DNA from: Roseiarcus sp963794655 | GTDB taxonomy: Bacteria; Pseudomonadota; Alphaproteobacteria; Rhizobiales; Beijerinckiaceae | Direction: 5' to 3' | NCBI GenBank assembly: GCA_963794655.1 | Contig: CAWCEV010000008.1 | Coordinates: 1,178,001-1,242,000 of the forward strand | DNA: 64,000 bases | Part shown: piece by piece, positions 8,077 to 16,234 of the stretch | How the letters are laid out: each line of letters begins with the position of its first letter | How positions within the stretch are numbered: the stretch's first letter is position 1 | Notes under the pieces: model-generated | The model's input: only the letters and a program-made list of their open reading frames with translations | The model's database searches: none | Told to the model about the DNA's origin: nothing | Program-made: the position numbers and the translations under genes

Positions 8077-8343
8077 TTATTCAGATGCGCGTTGCGCTCG
8101 CACCGATACATATTGGCGTCCGTCGCCTTTAAACTCGAAGGCGACCTCGCCCTCGGCGGTGGCGAACAGCGTATGATCCGTACCGATGCCAACATTGCGA
8201 CCCGGATGAAACTTCGTCCCTCGCTGTCGTACAAGAATCATGCCGCCGATCACCCGTTCGCCGCCGAACTTCTTCACGCCCAGCCGTCGGCCGTCCGAGT
8301 CGCGGCCGTTGCGCGACGAACCGCCTGCTTTCTTATGGGCCAT
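8077..8343 (-). CDS. rpmA: 50S ribosomal protein L27
   Basis: The protein is 88 residues beginning MAHKKAGGSSRNGRDSDG, the invariant N-terminus of L27. That flexible tail reaches the peptidyl-transferase centre. GGERVIGGMILVRQRGTKFHPG and the HTLFA segment complete the fold. It lies 94 bp downstream of rplU on the same strand and shares its transcript, ending at the 7923-7955 terminator. No Firmicutes-type cleavable extension is present. Confidence 0.97.
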   Translation of the reverse strand: MAHKKAGGSSRNGRDSDGRRLGVKKFGGERVIGGMILVRQRGTKFHPGRNVGIGTDHTLFATAEGEVAFEFKGDGRQYVSVRAQRASE

Positions 8344-8437
8344 CGATCCTACTCCAGAACTTCAGTGCGCCGGCCTTGAGGGCGCGGCGGGATTCGTTTG
8401 CTTATAGCGCAAGCGAGCCGGCGAGGGAATCCTTCGC

Positions 8438-8788
8438 TCAGCCCTGCTTCTCGGCCTGCGCGCCTTCAGCCGCGCCGCCGGACACAATCTCGGTCACCCG
8501 CACGATCGTAAGATCCTGGCGGTGGCCGCGCTTGCGCTTCGAGTTCTTGCGTCGGCGCTTCTTGAACGCGATGACCTTGGCCCCGCGCGTCTGCTCGACG
8601 ATCTCGCCGACGACGCTCGCCCCGGCGACACGCGGAGCGCCGACCTGATGGGTGTCGCCGTCGAAGAGCGCCAGCACCTCGTCGAACACCACCCTTCCGC
8701 CGGCCTCGCCCGGCAGGGACATGACCGTAATCGTATTGTCGGCGGCAACCTTGTACTGTTTGCCGCCGGTCTTGATGACTGCGAACAT
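8438..8788 (-). CDS. rplU: 50S ribosomal protein L21
   Basis: The protein is 116 residues from ATG 8788 (MFAVIKTGGKQYKV), the universal L21 start. The upstream open frame is the mRNA leader, not protein. Family signatures are the KVIAFKKRRRKNSKRKRGHRQ-like basic stretch near residues 70-90, which contacts 23S rRNA, and a C-terminal tail ending SGGAAEGAQAEKQG. It leads the rplU-rpmA operon. A near-consensus sigma70 promoter lies at 8970-8998 and a terminator-like hairpin sits in the leader. Confidence 0.97.
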   Translation of the reverse strand: MFAVIKTGGKQYKVAADNTITVMSLPGEAGGRVVFDEVLALFDGDTHQVGAPRVAGASVVGEIVEQTRGAKVIAFKKRRRKNSKRKRGHRQDLTIVRVTEIVSGGAAEGAQAEKQG

Positions 8789-8933
8789 CGTTTTCTTCCC
8801 GTGTTCTTCCCGGCTCATACGCAGGAACCTGCGCGGCCGGCTTCTTTGCAGCTTATGACCGAAATCGCAGCTCGAGAGCCGCGGGCTTCCCGCCCGAAGC
8901 TTTGGCCATGGCGCCGACGGCCAAAAACCAAAA

Positions 8934-8954
8934 GCGCGGCTTTTTTGGCCGCGC
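8934..8954 (-). promoter_or_regulatory. Hairpin with U-rich tail in the rplU leader
   Basis: In the rplU mRNA direction a 7-bp GC-only stem (GCGCGGC/GCCGCGC) with an A-rich loop is followed by the T-rich stretch TTTTGGTTTTT. It begins about 8 nt after the predicted transcription start and ~145 nt before the L21 start codon. It has the shape of an intrinsic terminator or an autoregulatory ribosomal-protein leader. Confidence 0.5.
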
Positions 8955-8969
8955 TCGAGCGAAGCCAAG

Positions 8970-8998
8970 CCTATAAGAGGCGCATCCTCCGATGTCAA
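8970..8998 (-). promoter_or_regulatory. Sigma70-type promoter for rplU-rpmA
   Basis: On the minus strand a perfect -35 TTGACA (8993-8998) is separated by 17 bp from TATAGG (8970-8975). It points at rplU, as expected for a strong growth-related promoter. Confidence 0.75.
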
Positions 8999-9135
8999 TC
9001 AATATCCGGCGGCCCCGCGGGCCTGACCGACCGTGGTCCCGATTGTGCGTTCGGCCAAAGACTGTTAACCGTCGGCGTCGCCAAAGCGGCGGCCGCGGGC
9101 AGCAACGGGCGGGCCGTCGATTCGCGGGGAGCCAG

Positions 9136-10920
9136 ATGCCAGATATCGCCAATCGCCGACGATTTCTGCTTTTTCTCGTCAAGCCGTCGCATTACGACGA
9201 CGAGGGCTATGTCATCCAGTGGTGGAAGTCGGCGCTGCCGTCGAACTCGCTCGCCTGCCTGTTCGGCATTGCCCAGAAATGTATGGAAGAGCAAGTCCTT
9301 GGCGAGGACGTGGATATCCAGATCTTCCCCATTGACGAGACCAACACCCGCGTCCGGCCGGACCAGATCATCCGCCAGATCAAGGACAATGGCGGGTTCG
9401 GGATGGTCGGCTTCGTCGGGGTGCAGTCGAATCAGTTCCCGCGGGTGATGGACTGCGCGCGCCCGATGAGGGCGGCCGGCGTGCCGGTCGTCATTGGCGG
9501 CTTCCACGTCTCCGGCTGCCTATCGATGCTGCCCGAGCGGCCACAATCGCTCAACGAAGCGCTCGACCTCGGCATTTCGCTCTACGCTGGGGAGGCCGAG
9601 GGACGATTCGACGAAGTCCTGCGCGACGCCGCTGCGGGCAAGCTCAAGCCGATCTACAACTATCTCCATGACCTGCCGGGGCTCGAGGGCGCGACCGGCC
9701 CCTACATGCCGCCCGAGAAGGTCGGACGCACGATCGGCATGATTTCGAGCTTCGACGCCGGACGCGGCTGTCCGTTCCTGTGCTCGTTCTGCACCATCAT
9801 CAACGTTCAGGGCCGCAAGTCGCGCTACCGCAGCGCTGACGACATCGAAGCGCTGGTGCGCATCAATGTTGCGAACGGCGTCCGCTACTTCTTCATCACC
9901 GACGACAATCTGGCCCGCAACCGCAACTGGGAGTCGATCTTCGACCGCCTGATCGCCCTGCGCCAGCAGGGCATCAACTCCCGCTTCATCATACAGGTCG
10001 ACACCGCCTGCCACAAGATTCCGCGCTTCATCGAGAAGGCGGTGGCGGCCGGCGTCAAGCGGGTGTTCATCGGGCTTGAGAACATCGATCCCGACAATTT
10101 GAGCGCGGCGAAGAAGAAGCAGAATCACATCTCGGACTACCGCGAGCTTCTGCTCGAGTGGCGCAAGCACCGGGTCATCACCTATTGCGGCTATATCATC
10201 GGCTTTCCGAACGATACGCCGGAATCGCTGGTCAAGCGCATCCAGATCATTCAGCGCGAACTGCCGCTCGACATCCTCGAATTCTCCATCCTCACGCCCC
10301 TGCCCGGAAGCGAGGACCACGCCAAGGCGGTGGCCGCTGGCGTCGATATCGATCCGGACTTGAACAAGTTCGACCTCGAGCACGTCACCACCGACCATCC
10401 GCGCATGTCACGCGAGGAATGGCAGGAGGCCTATCGCCTCGCGTGGCGCACCTATTTCACCGAGGACCACATCAAGACGGTGATTCGCCGCGCGGTCGCG
10501 GGCGGGCCGCGCCCCGACACGGTCGCCTATCTGCTCACCTGGTTCTGGGCGAGCTTCCACTTCTACAATATCTATCCGCTCGAAACGGGGATGATCCGGC
10601 GACGGTACCGCCGCGACCGCAGGCCCGGGATGCCGCTCGAGAACCCGCTGGTGTTTTATACGCGCCATTGGGGCGGGCAGGTCGTCACCTACGCCAAGAT
10701 CCTGGCCATGTTCGCCAAGATTCACATGTGGACGCGCAAGCTGGAGCGCGATCCGAACGCCAAAAACTACAACGACGAGGCGCTGCGGAAGACCGACGAT
10801 TACGATCACCAGGAAATGTACCAGCTCTCCGAGGCTACCCGTCAGGCGGGGGCGAAAGCCAAGCACATCGAAGAGCGCAAGCTCGCGCATGCGACGGCGA
10901 GCGTCGAGGCGGTGAAATAG
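9136..10920 (+). CDS. B12-binding-domain radical SAM protein
   Basis: I place the start at ATG 9136 (MPDIANRRRFLLFLVKPSHY), preceded by GGGGAG, because the upstream in-frame extension is Arg-rich and lies over the rplU promoter. The N-terminal third looks like a cobalamin-binding domain (VGFVGVQSNQFPRVM, VVIGGFHVSG). The radical SAM cluster motif is CPFLCSFC (CX3CX2C) at about residues 212-219. It is followed by FFITDDNLARN and the TIM-barrel, with a ~150-residue C-terminal helical part. This class performs radical methylations or rearrangements. Close homologues occur in alphaproteobacteria without assigned function. It converges on the metE-like/MTHFR cluster, across a perfect palindromic terminator. 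Confidence 0.85.
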   Translation: MPDIANRRRFLLFLVKPSHYDDEGYVIQWWKSALPSNSLACLFGIAQKCMEEQVLGEDVDIQIFPIDETNTRVRPDQIIRQIKDNGGFGMVGFVGVQSNQFPRVMDCARPMRAAGVPVVIGGFHVSGCLSMLPERPQSLNEALDLGISLYAGEAEGRFDEVLRDAAAGKLKPIYNYLHDLPGLEGATGPYMPPEKVGRTIGMISSFDAGRGCPFLCSFCTIINVQGRKSRYRSADDIEALVRINVANGVRYFFITDDNLARNRNWESIFDRLIALRQQGINSRFIIQVDTACHKIPRFIEKAVAAGVKRVFIGLENIDPDNLSAAKKKQNHISDYRELLLEWRKHRVITYCGYIIGFPNDTPESLVKRIQIIQRELPLDILEFSILTPLPGSEDHAKAVAAGVDIDPDLNKFDLEHVTTDHPRMSREEWQEAYRLAWRTYFTEDHIKTVIRRAVAGGPRPDTVAYLLTWFWASFHFYNIYPLETGMIRRRYRRDRRPGMPLENPLVFYTRHWGGQVVTYAKILAMFAKIHMWTRKLERDPNAKNYNDEALRKTDDYDHQEMYQLSEATRQAGAKAKHIEERKLAHATASVEAVK

Positions 10921-10938
10921 GGCGCCGGAGGAGAGAGT

Positions 10939-10958
10939 GGCGGCCCTCGAGGGCCGCC
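10939..10958. terminator. 20-bp perfect palindrome between convergent genes
   Basis: A perfect self-complementary sequence (GGCGGCCCTC and its mirror) lies 18 bp after the radical SAM stop and 37 bp before the metE-like stop. It can act as a bidirectional terminator, although no U tract follows on either side. Confidence 0.6.
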
Positions 10959-10995
10959 GACAGGATTTCGCCAGGTTGGTGTAGGGCCCCGGCTC

Positions 10996-12141
10996 CTACG
11001 CCAGGCCCAGCTTCTGCGAGGCCATCGCGGTGCCTTTGACCCGCGACGTGATCTTCTCAAACGCGATGTCGCGCGCCACGTCCGGCGAGCCGTGCTTCGG
11101 TTTCACGTCGATGCTGAACGGTGAGAAGCCGCAATCATCGGTTGAGCCCAGCCGCTCCTTCGGAATGTGCTTCGAGGCTTCCATTAACGCGTCGCGCACC
11201 TCCTCGGCCAATTCGACGCGCGGGTTCTGCGGATTGATCACGCCGATGAAGCAGACCTGCGCCACGCCCTTGGCGTCAGCGCGGCTGTGCTGGCCGCAGA
11301 GTTTGTAGACGTGCTCCTTGTCCTTCTCGCTCGACAATTGCATCAGGAAATAGCCGGCGTTCATCTTGAACATGCTGGGCAGGAGCTCGGCGTAGTCGAC
11401 GTCGGCGCTGTGGGTCGCGTCGCAGTCACCGCCGGGGCAGGTGTGGATGCCGATGTTCTTGCGCTCTTCCGGCGTGAAGCGATCGAGCACTCGGTTGTTG
11501 AGGTCGATGAAATGCGACAGCATCTTGCGCCCGGTCCATGGGTTGCTCGGATCGTTGCGGCAGGCGAGACGCCCCTCGGTGAAGTCGATCGAGACGCGCT
11601 TCGCGCCGGCCTTGAAGGCGCCCCGGATGTCCTTCTCGCACTGGTCGACCAGATCGGACAGGAACTGCTCGCGCGTATAGCCCTTGACCTCGCCGTCGAG
11701 CGGATAGAGCAATGACAGCATCGATGGCGCGATAACCGCCTGCTTCAGCGGCTTGGTCGCCATCTTCATTGCTTTTTCGACATACTGGGACGCGTAGGTC
11801 TTGTATTTGAACGGGCCGCCGGTCAGGCGGGGCAATTGCCGGTGATGGCCGTCGGTGAAGATGGCGAAATATTGCCCATCCGCTGCGAGATTCGCGGCGA
11901 GGCCAGTGCCAGCCAGAGTGTCGGTGAGCGGGTAGGTCGCGAAGCTCGACATGCGCTGTTCGCCGTCGGAGATTATAGGCTCGCCGGTCGCCTCCGAGCG
12001 CTTGATCGAATCGAGGCAGGCCGCATCCTGTTCCCGCTCCAGGTCCGCGTGCTTGATCGTGCCGGCGTCGTAGTCGGCGAGCGCCTTTTGCAGCTTCATC
12101 GGTCGCGGCAGCGATCCAACTGGTTCAGTCGGGATTGGCAT
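10996..12141 (-). CDS. MetE-like (C-terminal-domain only) methyltransferase
   Basis: The protein is 381 residues from ATG 12141 (MPIPTEPVGSLPRP), preceded by GGGAG. It aligns in character with the C-terminal half of cobalamin-independent methionine synthase. It starts with the EPVGSLPRP loop, then IDFTEGR, and has candidate zinc ligands in NIGIHTCPGGDC (the HXC pair) and STDDCGFSPF (the later Cys). The ~350-residue N-terminal folate-binding half of classical MetE is absent, as in 'core-MetE' proteins. These move methyl groups to a thiol such as homocysteine from a donor that need not be folate. It follows the MTHFR gene with 160 bp between, so the pair probably belongs to one C1-transfer unit. 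Confidence 0.8.
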   Translation of the reverse strand: MPIPTEPVGSLPRPMKLQKALADYDAGTIKHADLEREQDAACLDSIKRSEATGEPIISDGEQRMSSFATYPLTDTLAGTGLAANLAADGQYFAIFTDGHHRQLPRLTGGPFKYKTYASQYVEKAMKMATKPLKQAVIAPSMLSLLYPLDGEVKGYTREQFLSDLVDQCEKDIRGAFKAGAKRVSIDFTEGRLACRNDPSNPWTGRKMLSHFIDLNNRVLDRFTPEERKNIGIHTCPGGDCDATHSADVDYAELLPSMFKMNAGYFLMQLSSEKDKEHVYKLCGQHSRADAKGVAQVCFIGVINPQNPRVELAEEVRDALMEASKHIPKERLGSTDDCGFSPFSIDVKPKHGSPDVARDIAFEKITSRVKGTAMASQKLGLA

Positions 12142-12301
12142 TGCGTTGCTCCCTGGTTTTCCGCCCCTGGATCGGGACTGGATTGTTGTCGAACGCCCTC
12201 CGCAAATCTTTCGGCGGAAGGCCGACCATAGTCTCAAAGCGATGGGACCGATAGCGGCGGCTTTCTGCGTCGCCCGCCGGTGGGTCGCCATATACCGTCT
12301 T

Positions 12302-13198
12302 TCACGCCGATGACACGACGCCTCGATCGTTGCGCGACTGTTCAAGCGCGTGAAAGTTCCGCAACCATTGGCTGGTCTTGCGGAGACCACCGAATGGAAA
12401 GAGATGAAGCCCGGCGATCGACGCTTTCGCGGTCGACGGCGAAACCATGAGGCCGCGCAGCACGTCGTCGGGACCATCATCGATCAACAGGCGGCCAAAA
12501 CGGCCGATGTGTTCGCGCACAGACCTCAGCGAATTCCCCACCCCGCAACGCAAGGCGAACTTGGCAAGCGTCGCCGGCGAAGCCGGCCCAGCGAGACCGA
12601 TATGAACGGGAAGGCCGAGATTGTGCGTCTCGAGTAGCTTGAGCCACGCAAGTATGGGCGCGCTTTCGAAGCAGAACTGGGACACAAGGTCGACGTGGAC
12701 GCCCGACCTCACTCCCCAGCCGCGCTTGGCCGCAAGCGCCGCGATCGCCCGCTCGGCGTCGAGGTGCGGATGGCCCTCCGGATGGCCGGCGAAACTGACC
12801 GCACGGATTCCATGCGCCTCGATCAAACCGCTCGCGCAGATGTCCATGCTCGATTTGAATGGGCCCTGCGCCCGCAGCGTGTCGCCTGCGATCAGGAGAA
12901 CGCGATTCGCGTCGGCTTCGCCCCGCGCGCGCTTGAGGAAATCGTCGAGCGCCTCGCGTGATCGCATCTCGCGCGCGGCGATATGCAAGACCGGATTGAA
13001 CCCGAGCCTCCGCAGCTCAGCCGCTGTCTCGATGTTGTGGCGACAGTCGTCGCCGGGCAGGAAGGTCACCGTCACGTCGATGCCGGCGCTGAACCGGTCG
13101 CTGAGTTCGGCGAGTTGGCGCCCGCCCGACGAGACTTCGACCGAGGCGCTCGACAAGAGGGCCGCAAGGTCCGGCGAAGCGCGGTTCGTTTCGGTCAT
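12302..13198 (-). CDS. Methylenetetrahydrofolate reductase family protein
   Basis: The protein is 298 residues. The MTHFR TIM-barrel markers are recognisable: the active-site Glu strand (SVEVS, E21), VTVTFLPGDD, HIAARE, the LLIAGD loop carrying the Asp that interacts with flavin, GHPEGHPH (matching the YPEVHPE loop of E. coli MetF) and SQFCFES. The enzyme reduces 5,10-methylene-THF to 5-methyl-THF with FAD. It is divergent from standard MetF but keeps the expected catalytic positions. It lies 25 bp after the HTH-methyltransferase gene on the same strand and upstream of the MetE-like gene. The order methyltransferase-MTHFR-MetE suggests a dedicated methyl-transfer pathway rather than general methionine synthesis. 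Confidence 0.8.
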   Translation of the reverse strand: MTETNRASPDLAALLSSASVEVSSGGRQLAELSDRFSAGIDVTVTFLPGDDCRHNIETAAELRRLGFNPVLHIAAREMRSREALDDFLKRARGEADANRVLLIAGDTLRAQGPFKSSMDICASGLIEAHGIRAVSFAGHPEGHPHLDAERAIAALAAKRGWGVRSGVHVDLVSQFCFESAPILAWLKLLETHNLGLPVHIGLAGPASPATLAKFALRCGVGNSLRSVREHIGRFGRLLIDDGPDDVLRGLMVSPSTAKASIAGLHLFPFGGLRKTSQWLRNFHALEQSRNDRGVVSSA

Positions 13199-13223
13199 TG
13201 CCGAGCCTCCTGGCTCTGCAGAG

Positions 13224-14639
13224 CTAATAGCGGCGCCGTGAAATCACGAAGGTCTCGTCGTTGAACCACAGGCCTCCGTACTTCTTGAGTACGCGGTCGG
13301 TCGCTTCCAGATAACGCCCGTCGCGCACCACGGCGCCGAGCCGCTGGTCCTCGACCTGGGCGACATAGATCGCTGCGTTCCAGGCGGCGAACAGGGTCGA
13401 CGTGCCGATCGGGCCGCTGACTTCGTCGGGCAGCGTGTGCATGTGATATCGGAAGATCGACCGGGCGTCGGACGAGGCGTTGAAATTGTAATGGCGCGCC
13501 GCCGCGCCGAGTTCGTGCTTGACCTGTCGCAGGATGGCGTGCCGGTCAGAGGCGAAGAGGTTCTCGCCCGGCCAGATCTCGTTGATGATCTCAAGCCCCG
13601 GATCGCCCCCGTGCGAATGAATGCCGACCAGCCGTCCACCCGGCCTCAACGACTGGACGAGAGGGGCGACGACCTTCGAGGCCTTGAATTCGAGGCTTGC
13701 CTTGGCGCGGTAAGGCTGAGAGGCGATGACGAGATCATAGTCGGCCGTGACGCGTCCCGGCCGTGGCAGGATCGGGTCGAGCAGGAAGGTGTGATCTTCC
13801 CGCCTGAGGGTCAGGATGATCGGCCTCAGATAGACGGGGTTGCCCGAGCTCTTGACCCCGGCGCGCCAGTTCTCGGCCAAAAACCCCTCGAGCCCGGCGA
13901 TCTGCTCGGCGAAGCCGTGCGACGTGTTGCCTGAGAGCGCGACATCCTTCCAGATCAGGCTTTGCGCCGCGGAGGCGGCGCGCGGGGTGAGCCACGGCGC
14001 CTCGGCGTAGTAGAGGTTCGTCAAGACGAGCACGGTCGCCGGATGTTCGAACAGGCGATCGGCCATTTTCTCTAGCGTCAGCCGGACGTCCTCGTAGGAG
14101 ATCTCTTTGGCGACGACATAGAGCGGCATGGTGGGAAAGCGGGCGTGCATCGCGCGCATGACCCGGGACAGAACCGTGCCGTCGCCGACGCCAGCGTCGA
14201 ACACCCGGATCGCAGGCGGGGCGGGGTGGATGTTCGCGAGCTCGAGCGAGACGCGGTTCGCGATCTCGGTCTTCTCGCTGCAGGTCGACACGAACAGCAG
14301 ATATTTCTGCCGATTGTCGAAGAAGCGGAAGCCGGGAGGCGCGACATTCGCTTGCGGTTCCCGCCGCGCGGGGGCCACGTGGCCAGTCAGGTTCGCCGGT
14401 TCCGGCGAGCCTTCCGCCGCTGGTCTGCTCACGGACAGATAGGTGCGGACCTTCTCAAGCGTTTCAGTGGTTATCCTCGCGCCGTCGCGGAGCCGCGAGA
14501 CGAGCTTTCCGTCGTTGACGACGCGCCGTCCGAAGGTCAATTCCGCGGTCCGCGTTTCGCGGCAGAAATCCCGGATCTCGCCGAGGATCTGCTCGTTTGC
14601 CGCGCTCACGGGCTGGTGCTGGCGAGCTTCAAAACTCAT
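13224..14639 (-). CDS. HTH-like domain fused to a class I SAM-dependent methyltransferase
   Basis: I choose ATG 14639 (MSFEARQHQPVSAANEQIL); another in-frame ATG lies at 14660. Residues ~15-75 look like a lambda-repressor-type helix-turn-helix (AELTFGRRVVNDGKLVSRL, then TTETLEKVRTYL). After a ~35-residue linker comes a Rossmann methyltransferase core with motif I VFDAGVGDGTVL, a DLVIASQPY motif IV-like segment and RPGGRLVGIHSHGG. The substrate is unknown. It heads the C1 operon and faces the DUF4239 gene across a region with repeated GTGGGC boxes, so it might regulate as well as catalyse. That is inference. Confidence 0.7.
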   Translation of the reverse strand: MSFEARQHQPVSAANEQILGEIRDFCRETRTAELTFGRRVVNDGKLVSRLRDGARITTETLEKVRTYLSVSRPAAEGSPEPANLTGHVAPARREPQANVAPPGFRFFDNRQKYLLFVSTCSEKTEIANRVSLELANIHPAPPAIRVFDAGVGDGTVLSRVMRAMHARFPTMPLYVVAKEISYEDVRLTLEKMADRLFEHPATVLVLTNLYYAEAPWLTPRAASAAQSLIWKDVALSGNTSHGFAEQIAGLEGFLAENWRAGVKSSGNPVYLRPIILTLRREDHTFLLDPILPRPGRVTADYDLVIASQPYRAKASLEFKASKVVAPLVQSLRPGGRLVGIHSHGGDPGLEIINEIWPGENLFASDRHAILRQVKHELGAAARHYNFNASSDARSIFRYHMHTLPDEVSGPIGTSTLFAAWNAAIYVAQVEDQRLGAVVRDGRYLEATDRVLKKYGGLWFNDETFVISRRRY

Positions 14640-14710
14640 GGCCCAATTCCGCGTTTCCACCCCGGCCCAAAGTCAACCGGTGGACCCTTATGCTGTCAAC
14701 CACAATCGGA

Positions 14711-14760
14711 GTGGGCCAACTCAGTGGGCAGTTGCCCACTTTGGTGGGACGCGAGTGGGC
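14711..14760. promoter_or_regulatory. Cluster of GTGGGC boxes in a divergent promoter region
   Basis: GTGGGC-type words occur at 14711-14716, 14724-14729, 14744-14749 (GTGGGA) and 14755-14760. The second forms a perfect 7-bp dyad with TGCCCAC at 14733-14739 (spacer GT). Clusters of repeated half-sites between divergent genes usually mark a transcription-factor binding region. The cognate regulator is unknown. Confidence 0.5.
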
Positions 14761-14885
14761 GCTGGCCGCGTGGACATTTTCGACGGAGAGCCGACGATTG
14801 ATCAGGCTCGCGAAGAGGCGAGCCCGGCGCTTGTCCCGGACGCGGCGCGCATGCAAAAAGAGCCGACGTGCAGGCGGCGGGGCCG

Positions 14886-15671
14886 ATGAATCCTCTTTAT
14901 AAAGCCATCTTCGTCGCGACGATCACCTTCGGCGCGAGTCTCGTCGGCATGGCACTGCAATGGGCCGTACCGGCGGATGTGCTGACGGCTTCCAAGGGCT
15001 CGGTCGGCGCCATGGTCGGGCTCGTCACTCTGCTGCTCGCGCTCGTCCTCGGCCTCCTCGTCTTCACCGCCTTTTCGGTGTTCACCACCCAGCGGGATGA
15101 AGCCTATTCGCTGGGGCCGCTGGTAGCCGAGGTCGATCTTGCGCTTGAGCAATATGGACCCGAGGCAGCCGGCGGCCGGGCGGGGATGCTCGCCGCGCTC
15201 AAGCGCTCACGCGCGCGCTTCTTCGGCGACTCGAATCGCGGGCCGCAGCCGTTCACCTTCGAGGAGATGCGGGCGATATACTTGAGCCAGAGCGGCTTTT
15301 TTGACCGGCTGAAGCCTGCGACCGACGCCCAGCGCTCGCTTGTAGCGACGGCGCGAGATCAGGTCAGAAAGCTCGCCGACACTCAGATGCTAATGGCCCG
15401 CCAGCTCGCCAGTCCTTTCCCGCCCCACGTCCTGACCGTGGTGGTCTGCTGGGCGGCGGCGCTCTTTCTCGGCAACGGCTTGGTCGCGGCGCCGAATGCG
15501 GTCAGCGTCGTGGCGCATCTTGCCGGCGCGATCTCGATCGGGATCGCGATCTTTCTCATTCTTGAGCTAAGCTCGCCCTATACAGGGCTGATCCGCCTGT
15601 CGCCCGCCGGGATCGACCGGGTGCTCGAGATCCTCGGCGGAGCTGGCGGCAAGGGAGCGGTGGCGGATTAG
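14886..15671 (+). CDS. DUF4239-like (bestrophin-like) membrane protein
   Basis: The protein is 261 residues from ATG 14886 (MNPLYKAIFVATITFG); an in-frame ATG 18 bp upstream is possible. It has two N-terminal membrane helices (about 5-25 and 40-65), a cytoplasmic helical loop (RDEAYSLGPLVAEVDLALEQYG) and two C-terminal helices (about 175-225). This is the layout of the bestrophin-like DUF4239 family. These are widespread in alphaproteobacteria and possibly ion-conducting, but untested. It lies divergent to the HTH-methyltransferase gene and head-to-tail with the following small membrane gene. Confidence 0.7.
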   Translation: MNPLYKAIFVATITFGASLVGMALQWAVPADVLTASKGSVGAMVGLVTLLLALVLGLLVFTAFSVFTTQRDEAYSLGPLVAEVDLALEQYGPEAAGGRAGMLAALKRSRARFFGDSNRGPQPFTFEEMRAIYLSQSGFFDRLKPATDAQRSLVATARDQVRKLADTQMLMARQLASPFPPHVLTVVVCWAAALFLGNGLVAAPNAVSVVAHLAGAISIGIAIFLILELSSPYTGLIRLSPAGIDRVLEILGGAGGKGAVAD

Positions 15672-15748
15672 GACGGCGGCAATAGCAGAATCGCCGGGTG
15701 CGGCGGCTCGCCGCGGGGGCCCTGGAACGCCGAACCGACGGGGCGACG

Positions 15749-16109
15749 ATGCGGCCTGACTCCACTGGCCGGACTCAGCCCCCGCTGACGGACGAGATCG
15801 AGCGGCTCGAGCTTCAAATCGAGGAGCTTCGCGACGCGATCGAGCGCAGCGCGAGGTTCGCCCTGGCGGGGCGGGGCGCGGCTGTGGCCGGGCCGGCGCT
15901 GCTCGTTGCCTTCATGCTGGGGCTCGTGACCTTCACGCCGACGCGGATGATTCTCGCCCTTGCGCTGGCCATCGGCGGGCTGGTCCTCACCGGCTCGAGT
16001 TCGAGCAAGTACGGAGGAGCTCAAGCGGTCGCTGGCAAAAGTCGAGGCCGCGCGGAACGCCGCCATCGACGCCCTAGGACTCGTCGATCTCGGAGACGGC
16101 CCGGGCTGA
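15749..16109 (+). pseudogene. Small coiled-coil/two-helix membrane protein with a +1 frameshift
   Basis: From ATG 15749 the frame codes a short helical coiled coil (DEIERLELQIEELRDAIE) and two membrane helices (AVAGPALLVAFMLGLV and ILALALAIGGLVL). At about 16010 the meaningful sequence moves by one base. The next frame continues with TEELKRSLAKVEAARNAAID and ends DLGDGPG at TGA 16107-16109. Restored, the gene would code 119 residues. In the unshifted frame the protein reads into an Arg-rich extension that runs into the ThDP gene. The one-base insertion could be real or a sequencing error. The protein resembles small inner-membrane proteins of unknown role. Confidence 0.6.
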
Positions 16110-16234
16110 GCGAAGCCGGCCTGCACGGAATCGCCCGTGTGCACTCCCCGCACATTTATGGAATGGTCGCCGCGAATCGCCGGAGCGCTCGTATCGCGCG
16201 CGCGGCGTGCGTCAGCGCCCGGAGAGATAAAGGG

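Noticed and set aside
12302..13198. An MTHFR missing its catalytic Glu
   Set aside because: A first alignment put Thr (VTVTFLP) at the Glu position, but the correct match is SVEVS with E21; VTVTFLPGDD corresponds to a later strand.
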